This document shows positions 58,306 to 64,000 of a DNA stretch of 64,000 nucleotides, one piece after another. The translations under genes were made by a program, and so were the position numbers. Source of the stretch: Neobacillus rhizosphaerae (GTDB taxonomy: Bacteria > Bacillota > Bacilli > Bacillales > Cytobacillaceae); the NCBI RefSeq assembly GCF_937468385.1, contig NZ_CALBWS010000017.1:37556-101555 (forward strand), given 5' to 3'. Position 1 is the stretch's first letter. Each line of letters starts with the position of its first letter. The notes beneath the pieces were generated by a model. The model saw nothing but the letters and a program-made list of their open reading frames with translations, was not told the origin of the DNA and ran no database searches.

Positions 58306-60228
58306 TTAATGCTCAAGTGCCTGAGTTGGCAAAACCTCTTTTATTTTCTGTAAAACACCCGGATTGATCTCTTCATTTATTAAAATATGAACAGTTCCTT
58401 TGTCCTTTTCACTCCTGATTAGCCTCCCTACTCCTTGACGAAGGCGCAGGAGCATGTATGGTAAGTCGACATCTAGAAACGGATTGTCTGTGCCATTCCT
58501 TTTTGCCGTAAACACAGGATCATTAGGAGGAAAAGGCAGCGAAAGAATAAAAACATTTTCAAGCGATCTACCTGGGATATCAAGCCCTTCCCAAAGGTGA
58601 ATCGAACATAGAATTGCATGCTCTTCATTTTGAAATTTCGAAACGAGCGTGCTAATTTCTGCATCCCCTTCAAAGTAGATGGGATAGTGTATTTCTTCCG
58701 AAAGTCTTTGCTTTATCTCGGCCAACTCTTCCTTACTATTTAAAAGAATTAGCGCACGCCCTTCTGATTTGTTAATCATTTTAACAAGATAATTGATTTT
58801 TTCAGAAATACCACTAGAGAATCTAGGAAGATGAACCTCCATTTTTTCATCATATTCAAATGGCGATGCAACTGAAAATGATAAGTATTCCTTTACACCA
58901 AGACTATTAGCAATATAGTCAAAGGATTTTTGATTTGAGAGCGTTGCAGAAGAAAAAATAAACGGTTTTTTCTGTGAGAAAACCTCTTCCCGCATAACTT
59001 CTTCGACCATTTTTGGCATAATAACCAACGTCCGCTCTCCCTTGTCCTGTTCAAACCAAGTGATTCCATTTAATTCTTGCAGGAAAAGCGATAACGAGTA
59101 GGTGATTTGTTCCAAATACTCCTCAACAATTTTCAATTCATACTCATTAATGACATATAACTCACTTTCAAAAACCAATTCCTCCTCCAATACTTGAAGG
59201 GTTGAATGTAACTTTCGGCATGCCTTCATTACTAATGGATGTTTGGTAATAACTTGTTTTTCAGAGCCTTGTGACAATGAGGAAAATTGTGAAATTGTAT
59301 CAAAAAATGCTTCGCTATCTAAAAGAGCCTCTTCAACTGTGAATAAGGTTTTCTCACGCACTTCATTTTCCATTAACCTTGTGAGCAATTTCTCTAAGGT
59401 ATACTCAGTAAAGCGGTAACTTAACGCTTTCTGTGCTGCATATTCAAGCAGGTGGCCCTCATCAAAAACAACGGATGAATGTTCTGGTAATAATGGCAAC
59501 TGACCTTCTCGCTTTCGTGATTCCTTAGTCCAAATATGCTCCATATAAAAATCATGGGAACAGATGATTAAATCTGTTGAATGACGATAAAAATCTCGGT
59601 GTAAAGTTAGGCCACAGCGATGGCGCTTTTCACAAGAAAAACAATCCTGAAGGGGATCCCAATTAACCTGACCCCATAAATCATCAGATAAAGTGGAATA
59701 ATCCCTTCTATCTCCATATTTTTCAAACGACTGCATCGAGCCTGCCGTGTGTACGAAATCCGGTAGCTGCTGATAAATAGTAGAGATTTCATCTGAAAAA
59801 CCGCTATCCCTTACCTGGTCCAACTTTTTTAAACAAAGGTACTGATCCCTCGATTTTGCTAAGCGCACATCGATATTTAGACTCAGGACCTTCTCTAATT
59901 TTGCAATATCGCCTTCTTTTTTTACAAGCTGCTCAATTAATGTTTCATCCGCACAGGCAATAACGGCAGGCCGATTCATGTACCGTGCATACATAATCGC
60001 ATAAAGTAAATAAACAATCGTTTTCCCAGTTCCAACTCCCGCTTCAGCAAACATCACTTTTTTATCCTTAAATGCTTTTTCAAGTTGAAAAGCCATAAAA
60101 ATTTGCTCATCCCTAAGTTCGAAACCGGCTTCCGGTAAAATATCATAGAATAAATCGCCGATCCATTCACCTAATTTATCGTAAAAGGAATCAGTCTTTG
60201 AAACAATAAACGGCATCCGATTCTGCAT
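58306..60228 (-). CDS. ypvA: DinG/XPD-family helicase (YpvA)
   Basis: The 640-residue superfamily 2 helicase has Walker A AEAGVGTGKTIVYLL (about 60-74), the DEGH box (VVFDEGHLLE, about 252) and GLDIPGRSL and RQGVGRLIR (about 545 and 600). Cysteines at about 129 and 197-206 (DCFSCEKRHRC) fit an Fe-S cluster as in XPD helicases. The start ATG 60228 follows GGGGGGAA. Repair or chromosome maintenance role is inferred. Confidence 0.92.
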   Translation of the reverse strand: MQNRMPFIVSKTDSFYDKLGEWIGDLFYDILPEAGFELRDEQIFMAFQLEKAFKDKKVMFAEAGVGTGKTIVYLLYAIMYARYMNRPAVIACADETLIEQLVKKEGDIAKLEKVLSLNIDVRLAKSRDQYLCLKKLDQVRDSGFSDEISTIYQQLPDFVHTAGSMQSFEKYGDRRDYSTLSDDLWGQVNWDPLQDCFSCEKRHRCGLTLHRDFYRHSTDLIICSHDFYMEHIWTKESRKREGQLPLLPEHSSVVFDEGHLLEYAAQKALSYRFTEYTLEKLLTRLMENEVREKTLFTVEEALLDSEAFFDTISQFSSLSQGSEKQVITKHPLVMKACRKLHSTLQVLEEELVFESELYVINEYELKIVEEYLEQITYSLSLFLQELNGITWFEQDKGERTLVIMPKMVEEVMREEVFSQKKPFIFSSATLSNQKSFDYIANSLGVKEYLSFSVASPFEYDEKMEVHLPRFSSGISEKINYLVKMINKSEGRALILLNSKEELAEIKQRLSEEIHYPIYFEGDAEISTLVSKFQNEEHAILCSIHLWEGLDIPGRSLENVFILSLPFPPNDPVFTAKRNGTDNPFLDVDLPYMLLRLRQGVGRLIRSEKDKGTVHILINEEINPGVLQKIKEVLPTQALEH

Positions 60229-60249
60229 CTTATTCCCCCCAAAAACCCT

Positions 60250-61401
60250 CTATTTCATCATTTCATTTTGACGAGGGGGCTTTTTCCCCCAATATTGATA
60301 AAGGTCCGTCCGGATAAAGCCATTAAACAGCTTTCTTTTTTTCGTTGCCGGCTTTCCGTAAAATTGCTCAAACTCTTCATTTGATGTCAGGATATAAATC
60401 GACCATGTTTCGAGCTTACCGAAGGCCTGACCCATTTCCTTATACATCTGCTCAACAGCCTTTTTCTCCCCAAGTCTTTCTCCATATGGAGGATTACCAA
60501 CAATAACCCCATATTCTTTACTTGTAGAAATGTCTCTTACTTGCATTTGTTTAAATTGAAGGATGTCAGCAAAACCGGCCTCAATCGCATTCTCTTGAGC
60601 GATTTTCACCATCCTGTGGTCTATATCTGTACCTGTTATGTCTATTGGCTGGTCGTATTTTGCCAAGTCTTCTGCTTCCATACGAGCATCATCCCAAACT
60701 TTCGACGAAATCCAATTCCAGCCTTCTGAAACAAATTCTCTATTAAACCCTGGAGCAATATTTTGTCCAATCATTGCTGCCTCAATCGGAATGGTACCTG
60801 AACCACAGAAAGGATCAATGAAGGGGCTATCAGCCTTCCAATTGGTTAACATCACAAGAGCAGCAGCCAGGGTTTCCTTTAACGGTGCCTCCCCTTGATC
60901 GATTCGGTATCCGCGTTTATGGAGGCCTTGACCGCTGGCATCAATGGTAATAGTCGCAACATCCTTTAACAAAGCTATTTCAATGCGATAAAAAGCACCA
61001 TTTTCCTCAAACCAACTGTTTCGCTTATAATATTTCTTCATCCGTTCAACAACAGCTTTTTTGACAATAGCCTGACAATCCGAAACGCTAAACAATTTTG
61101 ATTTGACAGATTTTCCAATCACAGGAAATTCCGCATCTTCAGGAAGGAATTTTTCCCATGGCAGTGCCTTCGTTTTCTCAAACAATTCATCAAAGGTATA
61201 GGCCTTAAACTCTCCAACTTTTATCTTTATTCTGTCAGCCGTTCGCAGCCATAAGTTACTGCGAGCAATCGCAGATTCATCCCCTGAATAAATAACCTTC
61301 CCATTTTCTACTTCACATTCGTATCCAAGTGACCGTACTTCTTTTGCAACTAGGGCTTCTAGACCCATTGCCGCAGTAGCAATTATTTGATAGTTTCCCA
61401 T
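60250..61401 (-). CDS. ypsC: THUMP-domain RNA methyltransferase (YpsC)
   Basis: The 383-residue SAM-dependent RNA methyltransferase has an N-terminal THUMP region (about 1-160), DPFCGSGTIPIEAA (the SAM site, about 193-206) and GNPPYGERLG (NPPY, about 300). It matches B. subtilis YpsC, a predicted 23S rRNA methyltransferase. I chose ATG 61401, which follows AAGGGTGAAGAA; earlier in-frame codons lack a site. Confidence 0.92.
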   Translation of the reverse strand: MGNYQIIATAAMGLEALVAKEVRSLGYECEVENGKVIYSGDESAIARSNLWLRTADRIKIKVGEFKAYTFDELFEKTKALPWEKFLPEDAEFPVIGKSVKSKLFSVSDCQAIVKKAVVERMKKYYKRNSWFEENGAFYRIEIALLKDVATITIDASGQGLHKRGYRIDQGEAPLKETLAAALVMLTNWKADSPFIDPFCGSGTIPIEAAMIGQNIAPGFNREFVSEGWNWISSKVWDDARMEAEDLAKYDQPIDITGTDIDHRMVKIAQENAIEAGFADILQFKQMQVRDISTSKEYGVIVGNPPYGERLGEKKAVEQMYKEMGQAFGKLETWSIYILTSNEEFEQFYGKPATKKRKLFNGFIRTDLYQYWGKKPPRQNEMMK

Positions 61402-61525
61402 TTCTTCACCCTTAACTTCTACTTTTGTTATGTATATATCGTTATCCAATAACAACGATTTATGATATTCGCTAACATTATTAACAAATAGCAGTCAACG
61501 AATGCACTATTCAAACAAGATTACA

Positions 61526-61553
61526 ATAAAAAAGCTCCCCAAATTAGGAGAGC
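61526..61553 (-). terminator. Intrinsic terminator of rnpB
   Basis: GCTCCCC (61534-61540) pairs with GGAGAGC (61547-61553, one G-U), six-base loop, then seven T on the minus strand. Confidence 0.88.
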
Positions 61554-61577
61554 CGTTAAATAACCAGCATATTTTCC

Positions 61578-61994
61578 CATTAATAACGTTCTGTAAGCCA
61601 TGTTCTGTACCATCGTACTACAAGCGACTATTTGTCTCGTACAGAGGTGGTAATCATCTATCTACAGATTCATATGGAATCTGTCCTTCTCCTCGTTCAA
61701 TTCCTCAGAGAAAGTGCCCCTACCATTATTTGGGTTTCTCGCTCGTGGGGTTTACCCGTTCCACCCTTTCTATTTCTAGAAAGGCTACGTCACTGTGGCA
61801 CTTTTATAGGTATTCATACCATATCCGTTGGACTTAGGTATTTTCCCGGCCGTCAGCTGGATGCTAGCCCCAACTGCCCTAGCTTATGATTTCGCTAGGC
61901 ACGAACACTACGAGCATCTCAGCTCGTGCGAGCATGGACTTTCCTCTGCAATTTGCAAATGCTCCTTGCAGCGATTACCCGAACGTCATTAATG
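61578..61994 (-). ncRNA. rnpB: RNase P RNA, type B
   Basis: The catalytic RNA that matures tRNA 5' ends. On the minus strand the universally conserved GAGGAAAGTCC, CATGCTCGC and CTAGCGAAATCATAAGCTAG-like segments are present near the 5' end, and AACATGGCTTACAGAACG near the 3' end. The P1 helix pairs the ends (61981-61994 with 61578-61591), which I used to set the boundaries. Length of about 417 is close to B. subtilis RNase P RNA (about 400). Confidence 0.96.
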
Positions 61995-62065
61995 ATACTT
62001 TATTATTATATGTATATTATGCTGTTTATTCAATGGTTTTTATTAGGAAATACTAGCACAATCTG

Positions 62066-62368
62066 TTAATCATATAGTTTATTGCCAAAAACATGTTTTT
62101 CTAAATTGGATAAACGTTTTAATATATCAAAATTTGTTGTCCCAGCTGGTTGTGCCACCGGCTGCCTTTTTGAGCTATCCTCGAGCTGTTTTCGTAGCCT
62201 GAGGTTTTCCTGTTGAAGGTCCTCAATTTCTTGATGAAAGGTTTCATAATCTTTAATAATTAAATCCAAAAATTTATCAACATCTTCTTGTTTATAACCT
62301 CTTACGCCGGTCTTAAACTCTTTTTCTAAAACATCCTTAGCTGTTAATTTCACTTTATCAGAAAGCAT
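62066..62368 (-). CDS. gpsB: Cell division protein GpsB
   Basis: DivIVA-like membrane-associated coiled-coil protein of 100 residues. The N-terminal lipid-binding and domain motif [20 protein letters not shown] and the [15 protein letters not shown] coiled coil are followed by a C-terminal helix [14 protein letters not shown]. It coordinates PBP1 during growth and division. I chose ATG 62368, which follows GAGGTGATTTTG. Confidence 0.95.
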   Translation of the reverse strand: MLSDKVKLTAKDVLEKEFKTGVRGYKQEDVDKFLDLIIKDYETFHQEIEDLQQENLRLRKQLEDSSKRQPVAQPAGTTNFDILKRLSNLEKHVFGNKLYD

Positions 62369-62493
62369 CAAAATCACCTCAGTATTCGCCAATCATTACC
62401 TATTATTTTTTCAAAAATAATTGCTTTTGTCAATTTTCTTGTGTATTTAAATTTAGAATCGCTTTTTTAGCGGAAAATGCATCTCGACTATTC

Positions 62494-63054
62494 CTAAAAA
62501 TCAGTACGTTTTAACTGTTCATCCTCAACAATCATTTGTAAGTCATAAAAGGTTATAAGCTCTATAGAATAGTCACGATCTTTTTGATATTGCATTGCCA
62601 ATTCATAAAGATATTTTGGACTTCCTTCCTTTTCCTGATCATATAGAAGCAAGAGCCCATCACTTTTTTCAATAAAAAACTGATTTTTCAACCGGAATTG
62701 CCAAGGTTTTTCATATCCCTTTTTCGTAACAGAATCAATGAAATCTGCCGCTGCAAGTACAGACTGATACCATTCTTTATTGTTTTCATTCCATTGGGCT
62801 TCCTGGTCTAGAAAAGGGGTTATTACCGCAAGCTTTACATTAGGAAAGTCCTTCTTCAAATCAAAAACAACTTCAGCAGCCCATAATTCTACACCTAACT
62901 GACCACTAATCAGCACCCACTCTAGTCCTTCTTCTAACAAAGTTAGCAAAGATTTCTTGATAGCAGCCTTAATAAATAATGCCGATGGATGGTCTTTCTT
63001 AAAAATCCCTAATTCAAAAGGTTTATAGCCTGAAATGGACAGCACTTTTATCAA
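62494..63054 (-). CDS. ypsA: YpsA, SLOG-superfamily protein (DUF1273)
   Basis: The 186-residue Rossmann-like protein has [13 protein letters not shown] (about 6-18), [17 protein letters not shown] (about 48-64) and [17 protein letters not shown] (about 131-147), the YpsA pattern. It affects cell division and oxidative-stress responses in Bacillus; the ligand is unknown. The start is TTG 63054, behind GAGGAGAAAGC. Confidence 0.93.
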   Translation of the reverse strand: MIKVLSISGYKPFELGIFKKDHPSALFIKAAIKKSLLTLLEEGLEWVLISGQLGVELWAAEVVFDLKKDFPNVKLAVITPFLDQEAQWNENNKEWYQSVLAAADFIDSVTKKGYEKPWQFRLKNQFFIEKSDGLLLLYDQEKEGSPKYLYELAMQYQKDRDYSIELITFYDLQMIVEDEQLKRTDF

Positions 63055-63135
63055 GAGCTTTCTCCTCAGTTGAAAAATTTTTTAAAAATGGACAAACACT
63101 TTTACAAACATAGCATATCATATAGTAAAACAAAT

Positions 63136-63163
63136 TAAAAAAACAAGGGCTAAAAAGCCCTTG
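63136..63163 (-). terminator. Intrinsic terminator of cotD
   Basis: CAAGGGCT (63144-63151) pairs with AGCCCTTG (63156-63163), four-base loop, then seven T on the minus strand. Confidence 0.92.
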
Positions 63164-63178
63164 CAATTAACAGTACTC

Positions 63179-63550
63179 TTAAGGTCTAGGCCCCATAAAA
63201 GGTCCCGGAGCAAAGCCTGGGCCTCCTGGTCCAAAGCCTGGGCCTCCTGGTCCAAAGCCTGGGCCTCCTGGTCCAAAACCTGGACCACCCATTCCAAAGC
63301 CGGGTACGACATTTGCAGCCGGCATTCCGCCTGGAGCACATGGATTACAGCAGTTAATATGCTGATTGCATACATCTTCACAGCATGAAGCTGATTCCGG
63401 GCAGTAATGCTTATGTTGGTACATATGATGATTCACCGTTGTTGCGTGTACTGGATGAATATGTGGCACCACCGTGGTTGAGAACGTGTGGTTTACAATT
63501 TGTTGAGTCGGGTGAATGACTGGCGGCAAAAAATTTGTTCCAAGATACAT
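63179..63550 (-). CDS. cotD: CotD-like spore coat protein with glycine-proline-phenylalanine repeats
   Basis: The 123-residue protein has the CotD-type N terminus (FLPPVIHPTQQIVNHTFS, VVPHIHPVHATTVNHHMYQH), a Cys-rich centre (CCEDVCNQHINCCNPC), and then a C-terminal GGPGFGP repeat run. The B. subtilis CotD lacks that repeat run. A MYLGTN start at 63550 follows GGGAGAG; an earlier in-frame TTG exists at 63568. It is likely a mother-cell gene. Confidence 0.85.
   Translation of the reverse strand: MYLGTNFLPPVIHPTQQIVNHTFSTTVVPHIHPVHATTVNHHMYQHKHYCPESASCCEDVCNQHINCCNPCAPGGMPAANVVPGFGMGGPGFGPGGPGFGPGGPGFGPGGPGFAPGPFMGPRP
63203..63286. repeat. 21-base tandem repeat in cotD
   Basis: The unit, about AAAGCCTGGGCCTCCTGGTCC, occurs roughly four times with near identity at 21-base spacing. 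It encodes the GGPGFGP repeats of the coat protein and is a likely site of copy-number change. Confidence 0.85.
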
Positions 63551-63679
63551 ATAATGCTCTCCCTTCAAATATTCTGTTTACATTAACAGCCTATGTTGAA
63601 GGAGTTAATCTTGTACTAATGAAAATACCTATTTTTCACGAATCAGGATTAATCTCAACGTTTGCGCCACCTAGTATTC

Positions 63680-63775
63680 TTACAAAAGGGAATAAAAGCT
63701 GTCTTTTAAGCTTGTAAAAATAACTGCAGTCAAACAAATGACAATAAAAAATAAGAATAAAATTGCTTTATACAT
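63680..63775 (-). CDS. 31-residue single-helix membrane peptide candidate
   Basis: From ATG 63775, with GGAGCTGGTAAT upstream, the product has one hydrophobic stretch (about 5-21) and then a short polar end (SLKDSFYSLL). No family is recognised. Coding potential in so short a sequence is hard to judge, so confidence is low. Confidence 0.4.
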   Translation of the reverse strand: MYKAILFLFFIVICLTAVIFTSLKDSFYSLL

Positions 63776-64000
63776 ATTACCAGCTCCATAAGGTTTTCAG
63801 TAGTCACTTTTTTATCTAAATCCAATTTTAAATTCTACCTTTTCTACCCTTGATAAACAATATGGAATTTCTGGATTTTCACAGAAAACTCATATGGTGA
63901 CTCGTTCCTCGTCACCACCATCTAAAATGAAAATGATTCCGACCCACGTTTAGTTTAGCTCCTCATTAGATTGACCAAAATGAAAGGTACAACAATACAA
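63776..64000. other. Right-edge region without a supported gene
   Basis: AT-rich sequence with one hairpin, TGGTGAC (63896-63902) pairing with GTCACCA (63913-63919). There is no T run after the hairpin, so it is not a clear terminator. I see no gene in the final 225 bases. Confidence 0.5.

Noticed and set aside
1..64000. CRISPR arrays, tRNA/rRNA genes, insertion sequences, phage or attachment sites
   Set aside because: I looked for spaced repeats, tRNA-like cloverleaf ends, transposase or integrase motifs and flanking duplications and saw none I could support.

Overview
The window looks like the chromosome of a low-GC, endospore-forming Bacillaceae member. Evidence is the spore genes sspL and cotD, a type B RNase P RNA, and long stretches whose content matches the Bacillus subtilis yp- region: dfrA/thyA, ypjP, brxA, ypgR, metA, a cold-shock gene, ypeQ/ypeP/ypdQ, sspL, ypcP, dynA, bpsB/bpsA, ypwA, ypvA, ypsC, rnpB, gpsB, ypsA and cotD. 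The respiratory gene set (uptake-type [NiFe] hydrogenase, ba3-type oxidase, quinol NO reductase) suggests a facultatively anaerobic, nitrate/NO-handling bacillus such as a Neobacillus-like species. That genus-level guess is inference.

Layout. (1) 1-8723, minus strand: one tightly overlapping operon for a membrane-bound [NiFe] hydrogenase, in the order small subunit, large subunit, cytochrome b, maturation protease, a four-cysteine Rieske-like protein, then hypA-hypB-hypF-hypC-hypD. tatC and tatA (8964-10101) sit directly upstream and could export the Tat-signalled small subunit. (2) 10338-12037: a perfect-consensus promoter driving a small unknown gene, then thyA-dfrA. (3) 12125-22640: a Ter (tellurium-type stress) island with three TerD-domain genes, TerC, TelA, YceG and a predicted metabolite-biosynthesis set (C-C bond lyase, PRTase-TRSP, StiP-type PRTase-PELOTA, HAD phosphatase). 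It is driven from the right by a textbook ECF-sigma (sigma-W type) promoter. The island lies between dfrA-thyA and ypjP, which I recall as near neighbours in B. subtilis. (4) 22686-31073: housekeeping genes on the minus strand (ypjP, brxA, ypgR, an ABC-F ATPase, an HD hydrolase, DegV, an unknown, fhs). (5) 31232-45366: metA, DUF3892, mntR, topB, csp, RNase H-like genes, EamA, sspL, ypcP, a sulfurtransferase and the double dynamin dynA. (6) 45472-47364: a tiny Fur-controlled gene beside the type III polyketide genes bpsB/bpsA. (7) 47437-50533: a degraded SDR gene end, a 40-residue zinc ribbon, and a ba3-type oxidase operon behind an Fnr-type box. (8) 52361-58250: a nitric-oxide island with qNor, a Crp/Fnr regulator, three DUF2249 genes, a many-pass membrane protein and a MIP18-type Fe-S assembly factor. 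(9) 58306-64000: ypvA, ypsC, rnpB, gpsB, ypsA, cotD.

How it fits together. The hydrogenase can feed electrons through its cytochrome b to the quinone pool, and the NO reductase can draw on that pool. Fnr-like boxes precede the oxidase and NO genes, and the small subunit's cysteine pattern is the oxygen-sensitive type, so I infer use under low oxygen. The parts least well understood are the Ter biosynthetic module, the Rieske-like hydrogenase accessory protein, the 27-residue Fur-controlled peptide and the DUF2249/MIP18 set beside qNor. I saw no tRNA, no rRNA operon, no CRISPR array, no insertion sequence and no prophage.
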